Assembly: GCA_029866155.1 (NCBI GenBank)
Contig: JARWZW010000007.1
Location: forward strand, 61,067 to 125,066
Direction: 5' to 3'
Length of the DNA stretch: 64,000 bases
Origin: Caulobacter sp.
Lineage (GTDB): Bacteria; Pseudomonadota; Alphaproteobacteria; Caulobacterales; Caulobacteraceae
Of this stretch, positions 17,410-25,148 are shown piece by piece. The position numbers and the translations under genes are program-made. Numbering within the stretch: position 1 is the first letter of the stretch; each line of letters opens with the position of its first letter. Under the pieces are notes generated by a model. It ran no database searches. It had not been told where the DNA came from and saw only the letters and a program-made list of their open reading frames with translations.

Positions 17410-17573
17410 ATCTGTGGTGCTTCGGCTAGCTCGCCTTGCCCTTCGCCCCGGTCCAGCCGACTTTCGGGGCGTATCAAAGGAGTCCTCTCTAGATGATCCA
17501 GCTTCACCGCTAGGCGGACAGACCCTTCTCAGCGGAGACATCCGTCGACTGGACCAATACCTCGAAGGTCATC

Positions 17574-18353
17574 ATGCAGAGACTCGAAAACAAGACCTGT
17601 GTCGTCACCGGCGCCGCGCGCGGTATTGGCCGCGCCATCGCCGAGCGCTTTCAGCAGGAGGGCGCCATGGTCGTCCTCACGGATATAGACGGAGAAGAGG
17701 GCGCAAGCTGTGCGGCCCGGATCGGCTGCCGCTTCGTCCCTCTGGATGTGCGGGAGGAGGGCGATTGGCTCGCCCTCGCCCGAGCGGTCCCCGTCTGCGA
17801 TGTGGTTGTCAACAATGCTGGCGTCACCGGCTTCGAGAAGGGGATGGTCGCCCACGACCCGGAAACTGCGAGCCTTGAGGACTGGCGCGCCGTTCATCGG
17901 GTCAACCTGGATGGAACCTTCCTGGGCTGTCGCTACGCCATCAACGCCATGAAGGCCGCAGGCGCTGGATCGATCATCAACATATCCTCCCGTTCCGGCC
18001 TGGTCGGCATCCCCATGGCGGCCGCCTATGCTTCGTCCAAGGCGGCGATCCGAAACCACACCAAGACGGTCGCCCTCTACTGTGCGTCCCGAGGCTGGAA
18101 GATCCGCTGCAATTCGCTCCACCCCGCCGCCATCTTGACTGACATCTGGGAGCCCATGCTGGGCGATGGTCCGGATCGCGAGACGCGGATGCAGAGCCTG
18201 GTCGCGGATACGCCCCTGAAGCGGTTCGGCATGCCGGAGGAGGTCGCCGCCATTGCAGTCCTGCTGGCCTCGGATGAAGCTCCCTATATGACGGGATCGG
18301 AGATCAACCTGGACGGCGGGCTTCTGGCCGGATCTGCGGTGGCGCCGGGGTAG
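17574..18353 (+). CDS. Short-chain dehydrogenase/reductase (SDR)
   Basis: A 259 aa classical SDR. The cofactor-binding TGAARGIG is near residue 13, NNAG near 82, and the catalytic Ser-Tyr-Lys is present in NISSRSG and YASSK. The C-terminal [16 protein letters not shown] is usual. Asp in LTDIDGEEG after the second strand suggests NAD(H) preference. The substrate is probably a hydroxyacyl or steroid-like alcohol, by analogy only. It converges on the tandem winged-helix gene. Confidence 0.92.
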   Translation: MQRLENKTCVVTGAARGIGRAIAERFQQEGAMVVLTDIDGEEGASCAARIGCRFVPLDVREEGDWLALARAVPVCDVVVNNAGVTGFEKGMVAHDPETASLEDWRAVHRVNLDGTFLGCRYAINAMKAAGAGSIINISSRSGLVGIPMAAAYASSKAAIRNHTKTVALYCASRGWKIRCNSLHPAAILTDIWEPMLGDGPDRETRMQSLVADTPLKRFGMPEEVAAIAVLLASDEAPYMTGSEINLDGGLLAGSAVAPG

Positions 18354-18441
18354 ATCCGATCCCAAGCCGGGACTTCATCGTCGAGTTGATGGCCCGCCCA
18401 TCCTATTGCGCATCGGAAAGATCTGTTGCGCTGGGCCAGGC

Positions 18442-19374
18442 CTATGTCGAGGGCGCTGGATCCGCGAGCGACTGCCCGACGCGGACGATGGCGCCGATGG
18501 ACCGGAGTTTGCGAACCAGCCGGTTGAGGTCACCTCTGGAGCGCTCCTGGACCAGCTGTTCCCGCTGCCGGTCCTCTGCAGTCTGCCCGGTGAGCAAGCC
18601 AAAGCCGTCGCGATCCTGCGAAAGCCAGCCCCCCTCGACCAGAGCCTTGAGGTTGCGCCGAACCGTTTCCCGGGGCATCGCCAGTCTGGCGGCCAGGGCG
18701 CTGGCGCTGATCGTCGCGCGCGCCCAGCCGGGCGGGGCATCGTCATCGTCTGCGAATAGAATGTCGGGGCCTTCGCTAAAGCGCGACGAAGTTGCATCCG
18801 CCATGGCGAGAAACAGATAGGAACCCAGAAGGGACGCCGGAGAGGTATAAAACCGCAGATCGACCGTTCCCCGCAGCACATGCTGGGAGATGAAACGCAG
18901 AGCGTCCCAGACTGACGGGAAGGGATGCAGCCGCTCGCCCCGTGTCAGTCCGACGCACTCAGCGGCGGCAAGTCGTTCGACCGCTCGGTCGATCGCGGCC
19001 AGGTAGCGTTGCATCATCGGCTCGAAACGCGCCGCCTGCATGGCCTCGGCCGGGATCAAGAGGCCCGCCGTCGTCCGCTGCACCAGTCCCGCGTCCATCA
19101 ATAGCCGGACCTTGACCCTGGTCGTTTCACGCGGGAGTCCGAGGGAGTCGGCGACCCGCTGCATAGGGATCGGCCGACGCAGGGCGCTCAGCAGGCTTGC
19201 GTGAACATATTGCTTTGCCAGGATCGGGTCATCGTCCAGATGGCCGACATTGGCCGCCGAAATGGCAGCGAATATCAAACTCTTTTCGAGGTCGCGATCA
19301 AGGCAATCCAACGTCGCCTGGATGACGTCCAGGTTGAGGCGAATATTGGTCCTGACGATATGGCGAAGGTTCAT
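18442..19374 (-). CDS. Tandem winged-helix DNA-binding protein, family not recognised
   Basis: A 310 aa protein with two related helix-turn-helix units: LGLPRETTRVKVRLLMDAGLV near residues 77-97 and LAMPRETVRRNLKALVEGGWL near 235-255. Both carry the (L/M)PRET-R recognition-helix pattern seen in Crp/IclR-like winged helices, so an internal duplication is likely. The middle (FEPMMQRYLAAIDRAVERL and following) shows no known ligand domain. No family name can be given. A 119-aa gene lies 28 nt upstream on the same strand, suggesting a bicistron. Confidence 0.7.
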   Translation of the reverse strand: MNLRHIVRTNIRLNLDVIQATLDCLDRDLEKSLIFAAISAANVGHLDDDPILAKQYVHASLLSALRRPIPMQRVADSLGLPRETTRVKVRLLMDAGLVQRTTAGLLIPAEAMQAARFEPMMQRYLAAIDRAVERLAAAECVGLTRGERLHPFPSVWDALRFISQHVLRGTVDLRFYTSPASLLGSYLFLAMADATSSRFSEGPDILFADDDDAPPGWARATISASALAARLAMPRETVRRNLKALVEGGWLSQDRDGFGLLTGQTAEDRQREQLVQERSRGDLNRLVRKLRSIGAIVRVGQSLADPAPST

Positions 19375-19402
19375 GCCTGCGGCTCGACCGGGATTGAAAT
19401 TC

Positions 19403-19762
19403 CTACCAAGAAGCCGAGGCGGCCCGGAGTCGCGCGCCGAACAGTTGCAATCCGTCTTCCGTCAGGGCCCAGCGATGGCTGTCCGGACCAAACGGCAGGT
19501 ACAGAAGGCTGCGTGCGCGGGGCGAGGCCCCCACCAGACTTTCGTGTGCGCGAAAGGCGCCGTAGATTTCCTGCTTCAGGGGTGCTGGCGCCCGTCGGGC
19601 ATCACCGGCGCGGCTGGAGGCGATATGGTGGCAGACTGCATCCCGGTGCGCCTGTCCCCGAAAATGCACCAGGGCATCGATGATCTCAGCCAGGACCGGA
19701 TCGACCCGGGCAGGCCGCTTCGTCCTTTTTTCTCCACCAGGAAACTGCAGGATGTTCGTCAT
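19403..19762 (-). CDS. Small hypothetical protein with winged-helix-like C-terminus
   Basis: A 119 aa protein starting MTNILQFPGGEKR, with a helical VLAEIIDALVHFRGQAHRDAV segment and a C-terminal HRWALTEDGLQLFGARL that resembles the wing of winged-helix proteins such as Mrr N-domains. The chosen ATG at 19762 lacks a clear ribosome site; an upstream in-frame start would extend it into sequence without coding character. It is probably co-transcribed with the tandem winged-helix gene. Function unknown. Confidence 0.5.
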   Translation of the reverse strand: MTNILQFPGGEKRTKRPARVDPVLAEIIDALVHFRGQAHRDAVCHHIASSRAGDARRAPAPLKQEIYGAFRAHESLVGASPRARSLLYLPFGPDSHRWALTEDGLQLFGARLRAASASW

Positions 19763-20190
19763 GGGAGGGGCTCGAGCAGGGCAAGTTATCATCCAAAGGG
19801 CCTTTGCCGAATCATGTCCAGCATCTGGCCTCCTAAAATGGGCGCCCCCTTTCCGGGGGGCAGATGAATGGTGGATGGATTGGCCTGAAGCTGGATCCAG
19901 GCGAGCTTCCCGGAACGGGGCTTTCGGGCGGCTGTCGCAGATCCCGCTCTGCAAGCCATCAATTTTCTCCGACCGAAGCCACCGCCCTCATTGCTGCTTC
20001 CATTGATGAACTTGTCGCGCCCTCCTGCGAACGGACAGGGACTCTGGCGTGTTCATCGTCGGGGTGGCGGCCTGGCCACTTCTCCAGCGCTACAATCTCG
20101 CCCTGTGGACTCCCATCGCTGCCGCGCAGACCGAGCAGCATGGACTGCAGGATATCCATCTGGATCGATGCCTTCTCCGACTCCCCCACC
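19763..20190. other. Gap without a convincing gene
   Basis: The minus strand here has a GC hairpin (about 19841-19861) followed by AGGAGG and an 11-codon ORF (19789-19824), and a weak ORF (19959-20159 from an internal ATG) with no recognisable features. I see no gene I can defend. Confidence 0.5.
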
Positions 20191-20661
20191 TCACGCCATC
20201 CGCCGTGCCGCAAACTTACCGCCCGCCAGGGCCCTGGCCCGGCCATAGCGGACGCGGCTCTCCATGACCTTGACCATCCATTGCTCGATGGCTTTTGCCC
20301 GGCCCTTGAAACTGCGGGCTGGTTCGGCGGCATCTATGGGTCGGCCGGCGGCCAGCAGGACGGCCTCCACGGCCACGGCCTGTTCGTAGGGGTCCTTGGG
20401 AAAAGCCGGCAGGCCACTGTCCAGGACCACCACCGTCTCCCCCGGGTTCAGCTCGCCGGATTTTGCCGCCGCCCCTTTTGCAAAGCGCGGGATCTGATAG
20501 TCAGGCTGCAGCCAGCGCACTTGGCCGGCCGCGTCTTCCCGGGCCCGCTCGAAGTTCAGGGCCGGATGAACGCCCCAACTTCCGCATCCTGCCGACAACC
20601 CCTTCAGCCTCTGGCAGCAACCAGTCCGCCCGTTAGCAGCCCCTAAGTCAACCGCCGCCAT
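20191..20661 (-). pseudogene. C-terminal remnant of a class I DNA methyltransferase
   Basis: The minus-strand ORF has a segment ALNFERAREDAAGQVRWLQPDYQIPRF followed by LPAFPKDPYEQAVAVEAVLLAAGRPIDAAEPARSFKG, which matches my memory of the C-terminal end of large (about 900-1000 aa) SAM-dependent DNA methyltransferases of restriction-modification type (ALNxER...VRWLRPxYQ). Homology appears to begin near 20562; the preceding residues look like read-through of non-coding sequence. No catalytic motif (such as NPPY) is present, so the fragment cannot methylate DNA. It points to a lost restriction-modification locus. Confidence 0.5.
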
Positions 20662-20749
20662 GCGATAATTGAAACCGCCGCTTCGATGGGTGGGGAGGGA
20701 TGGATGGTCGTCACAACACTACGCCTTCCCGGCCGGGGAAATAGAAAAC

Positions 20750-20891
20750 CCTTCACCGACTTTCCGCAAGTGGCGCAAGCCGCTATCCGGGACCCGCAAT
20801 CGCAAGCCCATTGCCGCCGCCGTGCCTATCCTGCCCGGCCGCCTTGGGCCCCGGCTCTGCGCTGCACTTCGGCCGGGGTGGCGGACGGTTT
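20750..20891. repeat. Palindromic intergenic element, copy A
   Basis: A diverged copy of the element at 21125-21256: CAAGTGGCGCAAGCCGCTATCCGGGACC on the left and GGCCCCGGCTCTGCGCTGCACTTCGGCCGGGGTGGCGGA-like sequence on the right. Confidence 0.65.
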
Positions 20892-21124
20892 CGAGTTCGG
20901 AACGCATCCATCGCATACCCGCAAAAAACCCGACAAACACCACGACCACGTCGTTACCGAAACCTGCGACCACCCTGACAACGCCGTTACCGAAACCTGC
21001 GACCACCCGGACAAAAGTACGACACCATCCGACGCGACAAAAATCCCTTTCCCTGCCGGGGAAGAGGGAAGACGTCCCGTGCCACCTCCGCTCTCTCCCG
21101 CCAAATACCCAATCGTTTCAATCG

Positions 21125-21256
21125 TCTCCGTCATCCCGGAAGCGGCGCAAGCCGCTATCCGGGACCATAGGCAGCAACCCCGCTATCGCCGCCGCGTCGA
21201 TCTCGCGCGACCGCCCTGGGTCCCGGCTATAAGCAGCGCTGCGGCCGGGGTGACGG
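21125..21256. repeat. Palindromic intergenic element, copy B
   Basis: Ends are inverted: GTCATCCCGGAAGCGGCGC on the left and its approximate complement in GCAGCGCTGCGGCCGGGGTGAC on the right, with inner CTATCCGGGACC / GGGTCCCGGCTAT arms. The structure suits a small non-autonomous mobile repeat or a transcript-folding element. Confidence 0.7.
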
Positions 21257-21522
21257 AGGGCTTCATTTTCAGGGCGAGTCCAGCGCAACCCTGCGAATAA
21301 TCCGGCAATCACCCGGACAACGCCGTGACCGAAGCCGGCGAACAACCGGACAAAACCCGACAGGAACACCACAATATCCGACAAAAACACGACGCTATCC
21401 GACGGAATCCTGACGCCGGCACGCCATCCAAGCCGGGCGCAATTCGCCGGCCACCCGATCAGCCCAGACCGGCTTCGCAGACATAATATCAATTAAAAAC
21501 AATAGTTTGCGGAAACCTCCTA

Positions 21523-21612
21523 TGGCGGACAGGGTGGGATTCGAACCCACGGTGGGCTCTCACCCACGGCGGTTTTCAAGACCGCTGCCTTAAACCACTC
21601 GGCCACCTGTCC
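21523..21612 (-). tRNA. tRNA-Ser (anticodon TGA)
   Basis: A 90-nt class II tRNA with acceptor stem GGACAGG/CCTGTCC, discriminator G and encoded CCA, long variable arm (GTGGGTGAGAGCCCAC) and T-loop GGTTCGAATCC. The anticodon loop CTTGAAA gives TGA. Its 3' end faces the repeat region and methyltransferase remnant. Confidence 0.97.
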
Positions 21613-21733
21613 ACTGGTTCGTCGCGCTATAGCAGGGCCTTTCGTCGGACCAAAGACGGATTTGCGGGTCTTAACCGAACCGAAGCCCTGCCGGGGTTAC
21701 ATTGGCCGTCTCGCCAGAAGGGGGAGGCGCGCG

Positions 21734-22621
21734 ATGAACTGCGCACAGAGGTACCCGGGGGCCGAAGGCCTGCCGGGCAAGACATGGCGCGGCAGGATAC
21801 TCAACGGCCGCACCCTGGCCGTGCTCATGGCGGCCGCCAGTTTGACGGCCTGCGCCACGCCGCATTTGGCCGTGGGGCCCCGGCCAGGCGTTCCCCGCGA
21901 CCCTGGCGGCTCCGCGACTCCCGCGCCGACCGCGCCGGGCACCATGCGGCCTTATCAGGTCCGTGGACGCTGGTACAAACCCCAGCATCAGCCGGGCTAC
22001 AACGAAGTCGGGACCGCCAGCTGGTACGGACAGCAGTTCCACAATCGCAAGACCGCCAGCGGCGAGCTCTTCGACATGACCTTGAATTCGGCGGCCCACA
22101 AGACCCTGCCCCTGCCCAGCATTGTCGAGGTCACCAACCTGGACAACGGTCGCAAGACCCGGGTGCGAGTCAACGACCGGGGGCCCTTTGTCGAGGGCCG
22201 GATCATCGACCTGTCGAAGGCTGGCGCAGAGGCGCTGGGCTTTGCTGCCAAGGGCATGGCCAGGGTCCGGGTGCGCTATATCGGGCCGGCGCCCACGCGC
22301 GACCAGGATCGCACTCTGCGCCAGGCCCGGGGCTTTGACGCTGAGCCACCCCGATCGGCCGACTCCGAGCTGGGCCGGGCAGGGGCCGGCGGTCCCTGGA
22401 GCATCCAGGCCGGGTCCTTTTCCAGCCGCGACAACGCCCGCAAGGCCGTGAAATCCCTTGCAGAAGTCGGTCGCGCCAGGATCAAGCAGGTCTCCGGCAA
22501 GGGTCAGACCTGGTTCCGTGTCGTGGTGCCCTCGGGGTCAGATATTCGCAAGGCCGAACGCATCAGGCAGGCCGTGGCTGCCGCCGGATTTCCCGGGGCC
22601 ACCCTGATCTCCGGGCGATAG
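21734..22621 (+). CDS. rlpA: Septal ring lytic transglycosylase RlpA family lipoprotein
   Basis: A 295 aa outer-membrane lipoprotein candidate with lipobox LTAC after an unusually long N-terminal arm (about 30 residues before the hydrophobic core). The double-psi beta-barrel (GTASWYGQQFHNRKTASGE through KAGAEALGF) retains His in SAAHKTLPL and Asp in VNDRGPF, the residues needed for lytic activity in Pseudomonas RlpA. A C-terminal SPOR domain (WSIQAGSFSSRDNARKAV) targets denuded septal glycan. The ATG at 21734 follows GGGGGAGG; the track start at 21662 is too early. First gene of the rlpA-tmk-holB-tatD run. Confidence 0.93.
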   Translation: MNCAQRYPGAEGLPGKTWRGRILNGRTLAVLMAAASLTACATPHLAVGPRPGVPRDPGGSATPAPTAPGTMRPYQVRGRWYKPQHQPGYNEVGTASWYGQQFHNRKTASGELFDMTLNSAAHKTLPLPSIVEVTNLDNGRKTRVRVNDRGPFVEGRIIDLSKAGAEALGFAAKGMARVRVRYIGPAPTRDQDRTLRQARGFDAEPPRSADSELGRAGAGGPWSIQAGSFSSRDNARKAVKSLAEVGRARIKQVSGKGQTWFRVVVPSGSDIRKAERIRQAVAAAGFPGATLISGR

Positions 22622-22689
22622 GGGCAAAGCCGGTCAGGGGGATCATGTCCCTCTGGACAAGGGGTCCGTTCCGGTCGAAGGACAAGCCC

Positions 22690-23340
22690 ATGGCGAGCGG
22701 CTGGTTTATCACCTTTGAGGGCGGCGAGGGGGCGGGAAAGACCACCCAGATTCGCCGGCTGGCCAACCGCCTTACGGCCCTTGGCCATGACGTCGTGGTG
22801 ACCCGCGAGCCGGGCGGGTCTCCCGGGGCCGAGGCTATCCGCGATCTGGTTATCAATGGTGCGGCCGACCGCTGGTCGCCCCTGACAGAGGCCCTGCTGA
22901 TGAACGCCGCGCGGCGCGACCATATTGAACGTGTCATCGCCCCGGCCCTGTCTCGGGGCCAGACCGTGCTTTGCGACCGGTTCGCCGATTCCACCCGCGC
23001 CTATCAGGGAGCCGGCGGCGCCGTCGATCCCGCCGCCATAGCTGCATTGGAGGCCGTTGTTCTGGAAGACCTGAAGCCGGACCTGACCCTGGTTCTGGAC
23101 CTGCCGGTGGCCGAGGGCCTGGCCAGGGCCGCAGCCCGTGGCGGCGGCGAGGCGCGGTTCGAATCCAAGGGCCATGCCTTCCACGAACGGCTGCGCGCCG
23201 GATTCCTGGCTATCGCCGCAGCCGAACCCGGTCGCTGCAGGGTGGTGGCGGCCGATCAGTCTCCGGACGCCGTAGAGGCGGCCCTCTGGGCGATGGTGGA
23301 GCCAATTCTGCTCCGTTCCGGTGCAATGACCCATGGCTGA
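22690..23340 (+). CDS. tmk: Thymidylate kinase
   Basis: A 216 aa dTMP kinase supplying dTDP for DNA synthesis. The P-loop FEGGEGAGKTT is at residues 7-17, the DR(F/Y) motif in DRFADSTRAYQG, and REPGGSPGAE follows the usual pattern. The ATG at 22690 with GAAGGA upstream is chosen over 22645. It overlaps holB by 8 nt. Confidence 0.96.
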   Translation: MASGWFITFEGGEGAGKTTQIRRLANRLTALGHDVVVTREPGGSPGAEAIRDLVINGAADRWSPLTEALLMNAARRDHIERVIAPALSRGQTVLCDRFADSTRAYQGAGGAVDPAAIAALEAVVLEDLKPDLTLVLDLPVAEGLARAAARGGGEARFESKGHAFHERLRAGFLAIAAAEPGRCRVVAADQSPDAVEAALWAMVEPILLRSGAMTHG

Positions 23341-24337
23341 GTCCGTCGCCCATCCTCGGGACACCGCCGCACTGGAAGGCCAGACGGCCCAGGAAGAGGC
23401 CTTCCTGTCCGCCCTCGACTCCGGCCGCCTGCATCATGCCTGGCTCCTGACCGGACCGGAGGGGGTCGGCAAGGCGACCTTCGCCTATCACGCCGCCCGC
23501 CGGCTGCTGGGCGCGGCTCGTGATCCCGCCGGCAGCCCCCTGTCGGCCTCTCTGAACGACCCGGTCAGCAAACTGATGGCGGCGAGGTCCCACCCGGACC
23601 TGATGGTGCTGGAGCGGGACGGGGAGGACGGCAAACCCCGCAAGGTCATCCCGGTGGACGAAGCTCGCCGCCTGCCCGAGTTCTTTTCCAAGGCCCCGGC
23701 CCGGGCCGCTTATCGGGTGGCCATCATCGACGCCGCCGACGACCTGAATATCAATGCTGCCAATGCCATACTGAAGACTCTTGAGGAGCCGCCGGCCCGC
23801 GGAGTCCTGCTTCTGGTTTCCCATTCGCCGGGCCGGTTGCTGCCCACCATCCGCTCCCGTTGCCGCACCCTGTCTTTCCGGGCGCCGGACGCCGATGTGG
23901 CGGCCCAGATCGTGAGACGGGCCGCCGAGGTCGATGGCTACGATGCCGCCAGGCTGGTGCGGATGGCCGGCGGCGCCCCCGGGCTCGCGATCCGGCTTGC
24001 CGCCATGAAGGCTCTGGAGGTGGATGACGCCGCCCATGAAATCCTGAACCATCTGGACCATCCCCAGCAGGCCGCGCTGCTCAGCCTGGCCGACGGGTTT
24101 CGCGGCGTGGAAGGGGCGGAGCGGTTTCAACTGTTGTTTGAGAGGCTTGCCGACCGTATCCGAACCATGGCCGTCGACCAGGCCCTGGCCGGAACCGGGG
24201 AGGCGGGCGACCTTGACCGCTGGGCCGAGGCCTGGGAGACCCTTGTGCGCCTGCCGCGCGAAGCAGAGGCAATCAACCTGGACCGCGCCGACAGCTTCTG
24301 GACCGCTATTCGCGCCCTTAAGGCAGCGGCGGCCTGA
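23333..24337 (+). CDS. holB: DNA polymerase III subunit delta'
   Basis: A 334 aa clamp-loader subunit of the replicative polymerase. It has HAWLLTGPEGVGKATFAYHAAR (P-loop form), VIPVDEARRLPEFFSKAPARA, the INAANAILKTLEEPPARGVLLLVSHSPGRLLPTIRSRCRTL block (with SRC sensor) that is diagnostic for delta'. It overlaps tmk by 8 nt and is followed 16 nt later by tatD. Confidence 0.95.
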   Translation: MAESVAHPRDTAALEGQTAQEEAFLSALDSGRLHHAWLLTGPEGVGKATFAYHAARRLLGAARDPAGSPLSASLNDPVSKLMAARSHPDLMVLERDGEDGKPRKVIPVDEARRLPEFFSKAPARAAYRVAIIDAADDLNINAANAILKTLEEPPARGVLLLVSHSPGRLLPTIRSRCRTLSFRAPDADVAAQIVRRAAEVDGYDAARLVRMAGGAPGLAIRLAAMKALEVDDAAHEILNHLDHPQQAALLSLADGFRGVEGAERFQLLFERLADRIRTMAVDQALAGTGEAGDLDRWAEAWETLVRLPREAEAINLDRADSFWTAIRALKAAAA

Positions 24338-24353
24338 AGCGGATGGGAAACCC

Positions 24354-25148
24354 ATGCTGATCGACAGTCACGTCAACCTCCATGCGGCACAGTTCGCCGA
24401 AGACCAGGACGCCGTCATCGACCGAGCCCGGGCGGCCGGCATCGCGCTGATGGTCACTATCTGCGACCGGGTCTCGGCCTTCGAGACGGTCCATTCTCTG
24501 GCTATGGCCCATGACGACATCTGGTGCAGCGTGGGAACCCATCCTCATGAAGCCAAGGAAAATCCGGAGCTTGATGCCAGTCTCCTCAAGAATCTGGCGT
24601 CCCGGCCCAAAGTGGTCGGCATCGGCGAGACGGGCCTGGACTTCCACTATGACCTCAGCCCGCGCGACGTGCAGGCAGCGGTCTTCCGTCAGCATGTAAC
24701 GGCGGCCAGGGAAACCGGCCTGCCCCTGATCGTTCACACCCGCGAGGCCGACGCTGTGATGGGCGACATTTTGGAAGAGGAACATGCCGCAGGCCCGTTC
24801 CGCATTCTGATGCACTGCTACACCAGTGGCGCCGGGTTGGCCCGGCGAGCCGCCGCTCTGGGAGCCTGGTTCTCGGTCTCGGGCATCGCTACCTTCAAGG
24901 CGGCCCAGGATGTCCGGGACGTGATCGCAGAGATGCCCGCTGATCGTATCATCCTGGAAACCGACTGCCCCTATCTGGCCCCGGTTCCCATGCGCGGACG
25001 TCGCAACGAACCCGCCTATCTACCTCATATCCTTGAGAAACTGGCCGAGATTCGGGGCTGGAGCCGGGAGGAGGCCGAAGCCCGGACCGAGGCGGCCTTC
25101 TTCATGCTTTTTGACCGGATTCCGAAGCCGCAGGTCGGGTCCCGATGA
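24354..25148 (+). CDS. tatD: TatD family metal-dependent hydrolase with altered HxH motif
   Basis: A 264 aa TIM-barrel deoxyribonuclease/hydrolase. Four metal-ligand regions are intact (GIGETGLDFH, IVHTREAD, LMHCYTSG, LETDCPYLAP), but the N-terminal motif reads DSHVNLH where the family normally has D(S/T)HxHxD: the second His is Asn8. This may weaken one metal site. The true start is the ATG at 24354, not 24138. It overlaps the next gene by 4 nt (ATGA). Confidence 0.9.
   Translation: MLIDSHVNLHAAQFAEDQDAVIDRARAAGIALMVTICDRVSAFETVHSLAMAHDDIWCSVGTHPHEAKENPELDASLLKNLASRPKVVGIGETGLDFHYDLSPRDVQAAVFRQHVTAARETGLPLIVHTREADAVMGDILEEEHAAGPFRILMHCYTSGAGLARRAAALGAWFSVSGIATFKAAQDVRDVIAEMPADRIILETDCPYLAPVPMRGRRNEPAYLPHILEKLAEIRGWSREEAEARTEAAFFMLFDRIPKPQVGSR

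Larger units (their letters stand above)
20662..21522. repeat. Duplicated non-coding repeat region
   Basis: This 860 bp stretch has no credible gene. It consists of two diverged direct copies about 372 bp apart (shared core GCGCAAGCCGCTATCCGGGA at about 20773 and 21145). Each copy has a palindromic element of about 130-150 bp (CCGGAAG...CTATCCGGGACC ... GGTCCCGG...GCCGGGGTGAC), a GTG(A/G)CGGA(G/C)GG.TTC stretch, then runs rich in CCGACAAA/CCGGACAA. A 33-bp tandem repeat occurs at 20953-21018 with a third diverged copy near 21324. The region abuts the 3' end of tRNA-Ser. Confidence 0.75.

Noticed and set aside
16183-17541. 452-aa minus-strand ORF
   Set aside because: Antisense to the amidohydrolase gene, which has a signal peptide and metal motifs.
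19959-20333. 124-aa minus-strand ORF, with internal MDILQSMLLGLRG start
   Set aside because: No motif, overlaps the methyltransferase remnant in another frame; kept only as an unexplained stretch.
20953-21018. CRISPR-like array
   Set aside because: Only two exact tandem units with no spacer variation and no cas genes; it is a plain tandem repeat.
20686-21300. 204-aa plus-strand ORF through the repeat region
   Set aside because: The peptide mirrors the DNA repeat (HPDK, VTETCDHPD) and lacks coding character; the repeats explain it.
21734-22621. CtrA (TTAA-N7-TTAA) sites upstream of rlpA, mipZ and other division genes
   Set aside because: I found no full-consensus site in the gaps I read; half-sites are too frequent to report.
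23210-24355. 381-aa minus-strand ORF
   Set aside because: Antisense shadow of tmk/holB.
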